This document shows, one piece after another, positions 12,626-26,000 of a DNA stretch of 64,000 nucleotides (position 1 is the first letter of the stretch; each line of letters begins with the position of its first letter). The DNA comes from Fistularia commersonii (Eukaryota; Chordata; Actinopteri; Syngnathiformes; Fistulariidae): NCBI GenBank assembly GCA_037954325.1, contig JBBMNZ010000003.1, positions 24,060,392 through 24,124,391 of the forward strand. The letters are read 5' to 3'. The notes under the pieces are model-generated. The model saw only the letters and a program-made list of their open reading frames with translations. It searched no databases and was not told the DNA's origin. The translations under genes were made by a program, and so were the position numbers.

Positions 12626-15010
12626 TTCAATCATTGTTGTGGCCGCGCATTCGGCGGCGCGGCGCCGGAGCCCGATCTTATTATTGTTATTAGATTTAAT
12701 TGCGCTCGCCGATCGGTTCGCAGTTGTTTGGGAAGGAGACGGCCTCGCCGGGCAGTCCTTTCCTCCGCCCGGCTGTCCCCTTTTTCCTCTCCCCGATCTC
12801 TCATCCCCAGAAAGAGGCCCTTTGAGAGATGTTGGGAGATGAGAGGAGATGAGGGGGAGGTTGGAGGACGGGCAGGGGAGGAAGAGAAGGGCGGCGGGGG
12901 GGGGGGGGATCCGCTCTGCTTTACACCTCTGCAAAGGAGGGATTCTGTTTTTTATTTATTTTTTGTTGTTGTTTGTTCGGGGCGGGGGGATCAATTCTGT
13001 TCACATCATCACATTTTGACAAGGCGAGGGCATTAAGTGCAGATATTGAGGAACGACAGGAATGGTTTACAGCCCGTCCTTCATCTCCTCCACTCTTTTC
13101 ATCCATCTTTTTTTCCCATTACCAAATGTTTTGTCTCATGTATCCCCTTTTTCCCCCCCACCCCTCTATCTCGATCTTTTTTTTTTTTTTTTCCTCCCCC
13201 CCCCTCCACATCTCTGAAAAGGTAGGGAATGATCCGCTTCACTTACCAGCTGACACCACATAAGCTTCCTCGTCCTCGGAGACACCAGCCTTTTGTTTTC
13301 ATGTGCATTATGATAATTATGAAGGGCCGCAGCTCCGCTCCATTTTCATCACACTTCTAATGATACTTGCATTTTTATTTATTTATTTTTGTCAGAGGTG
13401 TGTGTGTGTGTGTGTGTGTGGGGGGGGGGGACTTTTTTTATGTCGTGATGGGAAAAAAAAAGGGATGAAAAGTAAGAGCGAGAGAACAACATTCCCCTCG
13501 CGACCCCCCTGCCGGCCCTAACCTGACATTTAAAGGGTGACAGCCGAAGTGAGGGGGCGCAGAGTGTGACAGCCACTCATCCAATAAACTGTGGTGGAGG
13601 AGAAACCGGATTTTTTTTTGGGAGGGGGAAAAAAAAAAAGAAAAAACACCCTCGTCGGAGACGCGCGGGTTCGGGGGACGTCCGAGCCGCCGTCCCGCCA
13701 CCTGGCAACAGGCGCCGCTTCGCCGGGACCTTTGACCTTGCCCGTAATTACGCGGACGCCATCTTTTTCCACTGCAGCAATGGCAGTCATGGCTGCCAAA
13801 GTCCGATGGCACACCAGCCTCCTCCCCGCGGACTGCAGCAGGTTTTCTTGTCATCCTCGTCTCTCGCTCGCCCTCTCCCTCTCCCTCTCCCTCTCCCTCC
13901 CTCTCTCTTGTCAGTGTTGCTCCTGGCGAAAGGCTGATACTTGATATTCAGAGGATAGCAGCTTTTGTCTCAGAGATTTAATCAGTGGCTCTGCTCCCAC
14001 TGCAGAGGAGAGAGGGAGGCAGGGTGGCAGAGAGGTGGTTGGAGAGAGGGAAGGAAAGAGAGATGGAGGCAGAGACTGTTTATGTGTAATGACACAATAA
14101 CAAAGCCTGCCTGTAAAACACAATCTGCAAACTGTGCTTTTGAAGGGGATTTTCAGTCCTGGATTAGTGTCAGGCAGGGGGATATGGAAAAAGAGAAGAC
14201 AGAAAAATAGTCAGGTTGATGCGATAGACCAGGGAGGTGGCGCGCACGCGCGCGTCTGCATGCGTGCGCGCACGGGACCGAGGCTCTGAACGCGCGCGCC
14301 TGCGAAATTCGTGTGTTTTGATAATGTTTAGTATTTATTTGGCGCCGCAAGTTGGCTGCTGTGTGGGCACGGCCGCAACGCGAGCGAAAGAGGATTAAAG
14401 TTGAGCGATTTAAGGAAAATATTTGGCTGCGGACGGGCCAAATGTTCCTCGTTAGGTGTTATGTTGTCGGCCGGTTGATAATGGCTGGCATGGCAACTCG
14501 GCGAGACTGATAATGGAAAGCCTAGCGCGCCGGTTAATGCACCCATCGTCTTAAAGCCTCTCCATTTAGTTTCTGCTCCGTCTGAATGGACCCGGGCTGC
14601 GGCGGCGTTGTCTTTAAAGGCCTCAAAGAGCTCTTAAATTTAAATGACCTTCTCTTTCATCAAGTGGGATCCCCTCCTTACATCGCCGCCCCCCCCGATC
14701 GCCCGACGCAGGTGTCGATTCGCGCGCGTACGCCCGCCCGCCGCGCACGAGATGGAAGTAAGGAAGTAATGCCTTGAGGTGATTGGTTTTGCGCCCACCT
14801 CCCGCCGCCCCAAAACGTCAAAACCAGAGTCTGCGCTTTCCCGGCGCGGCGGATGTAAAAAAACTCTCCCGACTCCGAGTCGTCCAAGATGTTCTCCTCC
14901 TTTCGGAGCCCGTATGGAATCAATAGAAGCTGGAAGGCAGTGAGCATGGCTAAATAGAAATATTGTTCTGGGGAAGTGAGATGTGAAAGGAAAAGTGTCA
15001 GGATATGTGC

Positions 15011-15041
<31 letters not shown>

Positions 15042-15171
15042 AGCTATATTGTGCAGGTGTGATAGTATCCATTTGTGTGTATGTGTTAAAGCTGTGTGTG
15101 TGTGTGTGTGTGTGTGTGCGGGCGGGTGTGCTTTGCTATTGTAACCCTGCTGATTGGATTGTGTTTGACAG
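12626..15171. other. Non-coding up to the first coding exon
   Basis: Contains G/pyrimidine runs (12897-12908, 13169-13203), TG (13398-13420), (CTCCCT)n (13869-13902), alternating CG/CA (14241-14275), and TG arrays 15009-15036 and 15095-15118. The block 14320-14540 is repeat-free. No coding frame. Confidence 0.5.
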
Positions 15172-15243
15172 ATATGGAGTCTGGAGAGCGGCTGGCCTCC
15201 CCTGCGCCCACCCTGTCTGCTGCTCGCACCTCCTCCCCCGCGG

Positions 15244-15274
<31 letters not shown>

Positions 15275-15354
15275 TTCATCATCCCCCGCTCCCCACTCTA
15301 AGAGCAACCTGGCCCCGAGCCCCACCGCGCTGGGATCCACCCTCAGCACCTCTG
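15172..15354 (+). CDS. baz2b: baz2b first coding exon (residues 1-60)
   Basis: The acceptor TTTGACAG ends at 15171, and the ATG is at 15174 two bases later. The exon encodes MESGERL and then a Ser/Pro-rich stretch with a run of 13 serines made of TCC/TCT codons (about 15246-15284). The donor is G|GTAAGA at 15355, phase 1. Confidence 0.9.
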
Positions 15355-16059
15355 GTAAGAAACCCATTTTTCCATCCGTCCGCCCGTCTATCTCCCGTGA
15401 AAGAAAAGAAAGGAAGGGGGTGGCGGGAAGGGAGGGAGGAAGGGAGGGAGGGAGGGACAGAGGGAGGGAGGGAGGGAGGGAGGGAGGGACGGCGGGAAGA
15501 AGGGAGAGGAGAAAAAAAAAAAAAACCCCAACCCACGTGCACGGCTGAAAAATACCAGCACACGTTGCACTCAATATCCATGTAACCACAAAAGAGCGCC
15601 AAATATGTTCACCTTCATGTCTTGATAGCATTCAAAATCCCCCTTTTCTTTACCATGAAAAATGAGTTTCCTCCCGTATTAATTATACAGTTAGTTTGCA
15701 GCCTGTGTGAATGCACCTCTCTCGCCGCTACAAGGATTTTTTTCTCTCCCTGACAGCTTGGGTTGCAATTGAAAAGCTGCTGCATTAATGAATCCCAAAC
15801 AATTAGGGGGCCCTTTTGTGTGTGAGAAACACACACATGCTTCACCATGTCTCCTGACAACCTTCAGCTCTCCGGCTCCAGCTGCCTCCGAGTCAGGCTC
15901 AGCACGACACTGCGCGCATGTGTGTGTGTGTTCATCTGTGTGTGTGCGTGTGTGTGTGTGAGTGAAAGAGCGAGACTCTGCCTGCATGATTTAACATCAG
16001 TGTCTCATCAGCTCCGTCCAGCGTCCAACCTCTTTCTGTGTATTGGTCAAACAGTACAG

Positions 16060-16102
<43 letters not shown>

Positions 16103-16189
16103 TGTTTTCGCATATCTCTCTGAGTTGCTTGCTTGCTCACATGCTCCTCACCTCATCTCTTAATGTCTTTTCCCCCCATAGGCCCTCCA

Positions 16190-16244
<55 letters not shown>

Positions 16245-19200
16245 CCAATTGTAACGAGCGGGGAATAGCAGACATCCAGCTTCCTCCGTGATTGTTGGGA
16301 CAGAACAATGATTGTTCCAGAAGGAGAAGAAGGGGAGCGTAAAATAAAGCCCCTTGTTTTGTCCTGCCGTCTCCTCAGTGTTGCCCCCACAGAAGAAGCC
16401 ATTAGGAGCATCTCCTCCTTATGCATTATACATCTCCCGACCCCCCCTCGCCTCGGCTCCCCTCCCCGCTCCCCGTGCCATTACGCGCGCTCAGATTTTC
16501 TAGATAAGCGGTTTCGGACAGAGCGCCGTCAAATGAAACGCGAGGGCAGGCCTCCGCCATCTCCGATTCCCCCCCGAGCGAGCCGGTTCCCCCTCGCCGG
16601 GAAGAAGGATCTCGCGCTTTTCCCGATATTCCGAGCGTCGCCCGAAGGGGAAAAGACGCTCTCGGAGCGTCGAGTGTTGCGAGAAACGCAGGTATCGTCG
16701 GACGTCGCGAGAGGGAGGGGGGGGGGGCGTCAACCTCAGGGTTCGAGCCTAAACTAACGTGCGCGCGCGTGCCCGTGCGTGTCATTGATGAGGATATCAC
16801 TGGGAGAATAAAAAAAGCTGATCGGCGCTCGCAGCACTCTCCTTCTGGGATCAACTCACGGATGCAATTAACTTAAATCTGTCTGTGGAAATTTGATTGA
16901 CTGCAACAAACAACAAATTAATCCCCCTTCGGCAGCATCCAAACATGAAAAAAAAAAAAAAGCAAAAAAAAAAAAAAAGCAGGCGGTGCAGTTTGCCAGA
17001 GTGGAGGGAGGATTGAAGCGGAATGAGAAAGAGGGCGAGAGAGAGGGAGGGCGGTAATCCTAGGTATGTCTTTCCGGTGCGTCTTTCCCGCTTCAAATTT
17101 TTAGATTTAATTATTTGCCTCCTGGAAGCTGCATTAATATTGCAAAGGCATTTGCAGATGTCACTTTGCGTTGCCTGGAAGGGGAGGAGGGGGTGGAACA
17201 GGGTGGGAGGACGGCGTTGGCACCCATGGCGTCGGCGAGGAGCGCCGCGCCTGGCCTTTCCCGCGTCGCCGGCGGTGGCGTGGCGGCCAACGTAGTCGTT
17301 TATCTGTATATCTCCCGGCCGAGGCTGGAAAAAGGCGGACTCTCCATATTCAGTGTATTCTAATGACATTCAAAGGCTCCGCTGTCTGGTCGGCGGCGGC
17401 GACGAGGGGCCTTGGAGGCGCCGGCGGCGAGGAAAAGAGGGGGATGGAGGCTGCACGGCGGCGTGTCACCCCGCAGCCAAGAAGGCCTCCCCTCCACCGA
17501 ACCCCCGCACGCAGTCTTAATTCTTGTTTTCAAATCGTCTCCCAGGATGCGTCTCCCGGAATTATGTTTATTTCCAACCCAAACACACACACGCACGCAC
17601 ACACACACACACACACGTCTAATCACTGCTAGTCAGGCGTTGCACCGTGTGAAGTCTCTTCCTTATAAATAGATCTCGGGCTGCATTAGTTCAGAAAACA
17701 CCAATATCGCTCTTAGATTCCCTGGGTTTTTTGTGCAAGTGTATAGTAGATTTGACATTTTCATCTGCGCCGTGCACGCTTCCCCTTTTCCTTCCTCGTC
17801 CCTTTTATTTATTTATTTACATTTTTGCATGTGCATTACCTGGCTTGCAGGGAGGCATCACGCAGGCTTACACCCCCTCCCCCCCCCCCGCGCTCCCCGC
17901 CTCCTTTTTTTTTTTTTTTCTGGAATAGAAATTGAATTTGCATGAAATATGCTCGCGCCAAATTGCATCTGACTCCGGGAGGAGGTAATACGTGGCAGTT
18001 GCCCCCGCCAGAAATGATTGTGCTCCGGGAGAACGCCGGGCGACGATGATGTTGATGAAGTATTCTTCGGTGCTGAAATTGAATACCAAAAAGGATAGGA
18101 AGGGGGTTAGGGGTTTTGCGGCCTGTACACAAACACACACACACACACACACACACATTCACAGTCACTCTCGCAGGAGAAATATTGATACGCAAATAGT
18201 CCGATGCTAAAACGCTGCATAATTTAAACCGGTTCCTCTTTTATTTGCCGTGAAGTACGCAGACGTGTCATCACGTTGACGCCGGACGTCAGCCGGAAAA
18301 CGCGTCTTAGTTTGACAGAGTTCGTTCTAACGGGATTTTGTGAAAGAAGGACATGTTTAGCAGTTTTGGGCTCACGATTCAAGCTTTTCCCAGCTGGGAA
18401 GCCCTCGGGCCGGTCTTCACGTTCTCCGCTAGTCTGCGTGGGTTTCCTCCCACAGTCCAAACACATTTAGGGTCTCACGCTAGGAGACCCCAGATGTGTG
18501 GATGGTTCTATGTTCTTGCATAACGTGTGAATCAAAGGGTGGAAGGTTTTATATCTTTATATGAGAGTGAAAGCGAACGCTCGTATGCTTCTACATGACC
18601 CTGGAATGAGGGGGTGAACGCCTTTTAAATCTTCGATGACATGTGAATGAGAGCGTGAATGGTTGCGTGTCTCTATATCGGAGAGGGAATGGCTGTATGT
18701 CTGTATATCATGTGTGAATGCGACGGCAAATGTCTCTTTATCAATTGTTAATGTCTGTGGAGGTTCTCAGTCATCCAGGTCATGGTGAATTTTTGGGAAA
18801 ATCTTCTTGTCACGGTGACTGGACTCGAATTTCTTCACCCCTCATCCGAGAGGCGAATGAACTGAGGAAGCGTCTCGGGCGAGGGGTGAAGAAATTCGAG
18901 CCCAGTCGCCGCGACGAGCGCGTTTTGAGAGGAATCGATTGACGACGAGAAAGTGAAAATGTTGTACGTCTCCATGCGACACGAGATTGGTTGTATATCC
19001 GTAGATGTGATGACCCCGGGACTCCCCGAGGGCAGGTCAAGGGGTGTAGATACCAAATGAATGAGTGAATGTCCAGTCGGCGCCGCTTTTAATCAAGAAT
19101 TCACGACGTCGCTGTGCCTCAGGTCGTCTGTTCGGAGCGTCAGGAGAGCAGTCCTTCATCGGCTCCACGCTGTCAAGTGCCTTTCCTCTGGTCAACCACC

Positions 19201-20004
19201 CAGCCTTCGGCGCGCTCTACACGGCCGGGGTCGGCCGGCCCGAGTTCGGAGGCCTTGGCTCCCTGGGCATGTCGGCGGCCCTGGCGGCCCACCCCCAGCT
19301 AGGAGCCCTCTCGGGTAAGAACATGACGGGCGCATGACAGGGGACGGGGTGGAAACACGACGCGGCAACATCTGTTCCCCTCCTCCCCTCCGCCGACCCC
19401 ACAGAGTGGTGGAGAGCAGCCGAAGCCCACGGACGAGGAGCCGCCGCCGCCTTTCTCCCCTCCTTTATCGGCTTCCCTCCGTTTTTCGCGCCCCACATCC
19501 AGCCAAACCACAACGCCGGCCCCGTTCCCGTAAGGATGCCCAGCAAAAACAGCCACTCGCCACCTAAAGGTACGACGGCGTCCGTTCGCCGACCCCCGCC
19601 ATCCCGTCCCATCCCACGCTGGTCGATGGGGGACCGTCCGTCTCCTTAGAAACGTTGGAATTAATTACTTACATCTGTAAGGAACAATAGAACTCATTTT
19701 CTAGTCACACTTCACGTTTCTGTATCTTGCCCCCCCCCGACCCTCCCTCATCGCCCTCCCTCTCATAATCCGTCTCCCGCGCCCCCTTTTTAATTTCACA
19801 GTATCTTTTAATTTATTTATTTCTTTGTTCCGTCAGACGTCGGTTCGTGCGGCGCCAGCCGGTTTCGCGGCGCCGCCTGTGATGAGCCTGACGCGCGAAT
19901 CAATATCTGTATTTTGCCCCGCGTCGTCCCAGATCTTTCATTATCCCAAGTTTCTCCAGTCGAAGCGTCTGTTTTGTGTCCCCCAGGGGTGAACGGGGCG
20001 GTGA

Positions 20005-20046
<42 letters not shown>

Positions 20047-23000
20047 TCTGTCCTCCCACCACGCAATCGGGGAGCTTCTCCGCAAGTCCGGTGCCGTCGC
20101 AGGCCCCGACGAAACCGACCAAAAACGCAGACGCGCCGGACAGTCGCGGCAGCAGCCCTCAGAACATCCCAGCTAAGACGCCGGACAAGCCGGGCCCGAG
20201 GCCCAAGGAGCGGGTCGGTGCCGTCTCCGTCCGCTCGGCGCGTCACAAAGCGGAACCCCATCGGTCGGGAGCTGAAGATCACGGTGTTCTCCCTCTCGTT
20301 CGCTTCCCAGAAGGCACGCAAGAAGGCGGCGGACGCGTGCGGGGGCAGCAACAGCGAGTCGGGCTCGTCCTCGGACAGCTCGAGCGACGGGTCCCTCAGC
20401 AGCGACCTGGAGGACCTGGCGGAGGACGACGAGGACGACGAGGAGGAGGACGAGGAGGACGAGGAGGAGGACAAGCAGAGCGAGCTATCGGACACTGAGA
20501 AACGGATGAAGAAGAAGTCGAAGGTGAGAGCCGGCGGGGCCGTGACGATGAAAAGCGACGCGGTATCATTTCCTTCCGGTCCTTCCGTGGCCGGATTGAA
20601 CTTAATGATCTCCTTTTTTTTCCCTTCTCCCGTGCAGCTTTCAATACCAATCACTGGAACCGCCCCCTCTGGGATCCCCGTTGCGGAGCCGCCGCAGGAC
20701 CAGAGCGACGGACCGGCTTGCGCCGCCGCCTCCTCCGAGCCCCCGACCCTCGTCCCCATGGTGCGCTCCTTCTCCCCGCCGCCGCTGTCCCAAACCTCGC
20801 CCCTGCCCCTGCACAGGTCCCGAACCGAGGGCCCGCAGCAGCACTTCAGCGTGATCCAGTCCACCGGCCTGGCCGTCGGCTCCAAACCCCTGGCGCTCCT
20901 GGCTCAGCCCCAGAGGGAGAACTCCCCGTCTCCCTCCCCCATCGCCCTCACCACGTCCCCGAAGGCGCACTCCAGCAGCGCCTCCCCGAAACCCCCGAAG
21001 CTGTTGCCCTCCGCCTCTCCTCAGCACCTGCCCCTGTCCCTGTGCTCCTCGCCTAAGCCCGTGTCGGTGCCCTCCCCGCCGCGCTCGGTGCTCCCGATGT
21101 CTACCTCCCCCAAACCCTTCGGTCTGACCTCGTCGTTGAGCGGCCCCCGGAAGTGCTCGCCGAAGCCGCCTCAGCACGCCGCGCACGGAGCCGCCAAAGC
21201 CACCAGGAGGAAGCTGTTGGAAGCCTCGCTCGCGCAGATCAACGAGTTCAGGCTCAAACAGGTGAGGCGAGACGTCACGTGACCGCATCGCGACCTGGCG
21301 GCCGCCGTCGGCCGACACCGACCCGTAAAATCCCCCCCCCCCCCCCCCCCCCCCGTAAAGCACCTCCCGCTCCGAAAAGCGCAACAAGGTGAAGGGGGCG
21401 CTTTCGCAGTAAAGCCCGTTCCACTCGTATCATCCATTTGATCCGGGCGGCGGTGTTGTATTTCTCCTCTGCGCCCCCCGACGGGCGCCATTTGATACCG
21501 AGCGCCTCTCGGCCCCCGGTTCATTTACCGTACGCGTAGCGCCCGCAGCCGCGGGAAACAGCTGCCGGGCCGAGAAAAAGCAGACGGTCGCAGGCCAGCG
21601 GAGACGGAGGGAGCGCCGAGCCTCCGCCGTCTACTCGAGTGCACGGATGTATTTGTACTGCGGCGCTGCGAGTAGCCGCCGCAGAAATGAAAAACAATAG
21701 GCGTCAGATCTTTTCATCGGCCGATATTTGTTTCTCGTATCCGCTCCGGATCCCACTGCCGCCAAGTAACTCTTGGAGGCGTGTCGGATCCGTGGAGGTG
21801 ATCTACTACAACGTGCCCCGCCGTCGGAGTCAACCAATGGCGTGGAGTCAGTCACCCTTTTTTTTTTTCCTCTTTTTATTTAGTTAACATCAGTCATTGT
21901 ACGTTTTCTGACTCGAGTTAAACGACCCCGGTGCTATTTCCCCTCCTGACATGTTTGATTTATTTCATTTTAAAATTGAATAAAAGGGATTAAAAAATAA
22001 AAATTCGGCCTTCAAGAGAGACATCAGTAATGCGAAAGCAATGGAACCGGCCTTGCATTCGGATTCATTTATTATCCACACCATTTATCCCGCACCCAGA
22101 GTCGATTCCGGGGCCACGTCTCGGGACGCACGACCGTTGACAAACAACTGCTCATTTAGTCATGCGATTCATGACCTCCTGCGTGTTTTGAGGAACCCGG
22201 AGAACCTGGGGGAACCCCACGCCGACACGGGGCGAACATCCACACCGAAAGGCCCCTCGTCGGCGTCGCACCGGAGAACCCTCCTCCTCCTCAGTGGCGC
22301 TGACCGCCGCGTCACCCGCCTTTTATTTAACGTCTTATTATTTCTTGATATTCATTTTGCTTCTCCTCCTCGCCGACGAGGAGACGTTCTGCAATCGGCG
22401 CCGGTGCCCCCGCGTGATCCGGGGCCCTTTCTACTGTTGTTCACGGCCTATTAAATTGATTTGTTTCACTCTGTATCACATCCAGTCGAAAAAAAAAAAA
22501 AGTGCAGTCGAAACCTGCCTTTTATGCCTCGGAGATGGATTGAACCAAATATGTCACACCGCACACACATGCTCACACACACACAGGCCCAGCTGCGTGG
22601 AGAAAAAAAAAAAAAAAAGGTTAACGGCACTTTTTGGAATCTGAAGACAAATGATTAGGATTTCTGAGAAGTACCCGGCGTGTCTTTGTGAGCGGGCAGC
22701 GCGAGGACAATGACGTGGACGTTGTGTTTGCGCGGTGTCGTCGTCCCGCGGACACACTTCGCCGCACCAGTGTCGGGCATTGTGGTTAGTCACCTGCTCA
22801 AACCGTCGGCGCTGATGCAAACTGACAGCCACAGCAATTCCACTTTGTCCCATTTCTTTTCTAATTTTTGTCCTGACCTTTCATTGTTCCTCTCATTTTG
22901 CCTTTCCCTCTCCCCCTCCGCCCCACCCTTGACTCCCTGCCTCCCCTGCTCTCCCTCCTCCTCCATGTTCCAGACTCTCATGTCCCAAGGGCAGACATTC

Positions 23001-26000
23001 CCAGCTGAGCTAAAGAAGCAGCAGCAGGGGCCCAACAAGTCTCCCAAGAGGAAGTCTCTGTCTTCATCGCCGCTGCCACCCGCTCCGCCTCCTCCACCTC
23101 AGAACAATCACTCCAACCTCTTCCTCTCCAGCGCCCTACTGGGGCTTCCTGAACCCCACCACCCCAATGGAGTCATCCAAAGCACTACTCAGGACGCACC
23201 TTTGGCCCTCATCACCAAACCTCGCAAAGACTCGGCCTCTCAAGGCAAGCCCCCCCAGTGCGACTCAGACGCCGGGTCGATGCCAGTTAATCTGAGCACG
23301 GGGGCGTGCAGGACGCCGGCGGCCGCCCACGCCGGTCCTCCGTCGCAGCCCCCCACTACCTCACCCCATGCCGCAGGCTACGCAGCGAGGAAAAGCAAGA
23401 CCCCGAAGGGTAAGGGGCCATCCCCGGGGCTGGGACAGGGGCCGGGGCAAGCGGGGCCTTTGGCCGCCTGGAAGAACTTCTCGCAGAACCACCTGGTCCA
23501 GTCCTTGGTGGATTTGTTTCGCGGAGGTGAATCCGGGATCGGTATCCCGGGAGTCGGGATCCCCGGCGTGGGAATTCCGGGAGTGGGGATCCCGGGGACG
23601 TGCAACCCCGCCGCCGGTCTCCCGGCCAACAAGGAGTCCGACGACTCCGGAGACGACGACGACGACGAGGACGACGACCTGGAGGAGGAGGAGGAGGACG
23701 AGGAGGACTCGGACGAAAGCCTCTCAGGTTTGCGCGACGCAGACGCCGCGGAAACGGCTAACGAACGGAAGGAATAGCAAAATCACGTCCCGTCTTCTCT
23801 CTCTTTTTTTTTTTTTTTTTTCAAGAGTCCGACAGCAACTCGGACAGCGACATCTCCGGGAAGAAAACGAAAGAGCTGAAGCTCCTGCCGTCCGGCTCGT
23901 CGAAGAAGGAGACGACTCCCCGCCGGCTAACCAAAGGCCCAGAACTACTGAACACCTCAACCAATCACACAGCCACCAGCTGCTCCCCGCTCAACCTGCA
24001 GGTCATCAAACCTCCCACCATCGTCACCAGCGCCAGTGCCTTGGCCTATCACAGCTCCCCGGGCTCTTCCTCCTACAGCCTCGCCTCGCCATTAGGTAAC
24101 CTAAGAAGCCGTGGCCGCGATCGGAAAAAAAAAAACGAAACAAAAAAAAACGTGAAAGCCGGTCCGAGGCGTCGTCACCCGTGAGTGACTGAACCGGAAT
24201 TGTATTTATAGAGACAGGAAGCTGGTCTAACTGGAGCTCGGAGGTCCTGTAGGGGCATGCCTGAGAGCCCTGACAGCCCTTTTGGCACCGCGCTATCACT
24301 CTGTGGAGATTACACAGCTCGGAGAAAATGGGACATGTGTGTAGCTCGCCAGGAATGTTCCAGGCAGACATTCGAGTCTTTCCTCTAATGAGAACAGCGT
24401 TTTGTTTTTTTGCCCCCCCCCCCCCCTACACCCGCTCTCTCTCCAAGGCTGTTCTTACAAAGCGGCTTCAGGTAGACGTTTTTTGTTTTTCCCACTTTGT
24501 TTTCATAGCAAAGCAGCGTGATATTCGCGCGTCAGCTCGCGGATGAATTCCGAGGTCTCGGACAAGACGTTGGGAAAGTTGTGACCGAACGACACGCCCG
24601 GCGACAGCCGGTCTGCGGTTTGACGAGTTCGGTCATTCAGAAAACCAATCGTCATAAAAATAAATGATCTCGACTTTGACCCCCATCAGGCCCTTTCGCA
24701 ATCGAGGAGATTTTTGCAGTTCCTTGAACTGTTTCAGGAAGTTGTCCGGCCCTCGATGGGACAGCACGAGGGAACTGGCTACCGTGGAGCTCCTGCAACC
24801 ATCCGGGGTCTTTCTTCGCGTTCACAGGCCATATGACGCAGGTGATCGGTGATTGGCGGAACTCGTAAGCCACACCCGTCACCACGTACTTTTTGCAGCG
24901 CGCTACTTTGCTTTCTTGACAGAAGCGGCGAGAAATGGACCGACGGAGAGGTCCAACCTCGTCTGGCCTGCTACGCCCGAACGAAACTCAGGCCGGACAG
25001 TTCTTAGAACTGAGTTCTCGGAACGTTTCTGTCCCAAAGCGGCCTATATTTGTCACAGTCCGTTCCCGTATTGGCTTTTTTTATCAATTATTCATGTGGG
25101 TATTCAAGTGTATTGATACACCTGAGGAGTATTTTACCTGCAATTTTTGACAGTACGTGCACCCTTTATAGTTTGGCAAACAACACAAATACCTTTTTGA
25201 ACAAAGAGACAGTAGGAACTGAAAGATTATTATCCCGTGCATCACCCCAGGGAGTATTTATCAGATACTTGCAGCGACACTACTGCAACACAGGTCATTA
25301 GTGTGCGCCTTCGCAAACGGCGCCGATTTCTCGGCTCTCCTTTGTGTGTCGGTCCGACAGCTCCGCATCCCAAACACACCTCTGACTAATTCAAAGATTA
25401 ATGGCAACCTCTTTGTACTTTGCACCGGACTCAGAGTCCAGATTACTATCGGCGAGCTCATTTGAATTAATTTGGCACCCCCCGAAGACGCTCGCGCCTT
25501 GAGCTTTTGACCACGCACCATAAATCGCTTAAATAAAGAAAAGAAGGGGGGATGGGAAAAGAAAGAGAAAACCTTGATGGTTAAATACCATCATGAACAG
25601 CTTAAGTTGTTTGGGAGATTCTTGTCATATCACATTAGTCAGGCATAATTGGGAAAACGAAACGAAGAACAAAAAAATGGCCTGTTTTACATTTCGCGTT
25701 CAGTCATGCACCCTTTGCGCGGACGAATTAATAAATAACACGAGACGGCTGACACGCAGCATGTGTGCGAGCGGGACGGGAATGAAGCCTTTTCACATCG
25801 GATCCTCTCTTTCGCCGTCAGTGGCGTCAGTTATCGCCGGGCGAACTTTTCCAATCCATCGGCGACGTCGCCGGAGAGAAAAGACACGATCGAAGCGCAT
25901 TTACGTTGGCGGCCGTCCGGGCGATGAAGTCCCCGTAGAGGATAACGCGACACGCGCCGGGTTTTTAAGTTTGAACTCTGCTCCTCCGCAGGCCTGGGGA

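Larger units (their letters stand above)
15355..19122 (+). other. baz2b intron after the first coding exon (3.8 kb)
   Basis: It holds a (GGGA)n array 15425-15490, TG 15917-15960, an inverted TG/CA pair 16059-16242, a SOX-like palindrome near 16304, poly-A 16949-16978, CA 17583-17617 and 18127-18157, an octamer at 17936, and repeats from 18405 on. Confidence 0.6.

Noticed and set aside
19941..20885. 314-codon minus-strand frame opposite baz2b exons
   Set aside because: It crosses several true exon-intron borders and reads Ser runs from the complement of the acidic tract.
20641..21387. 248-codon Gly/Arg-rich minus-strand frame
   Set aside because: Shadow of the GC-rich baz2b linker exon.
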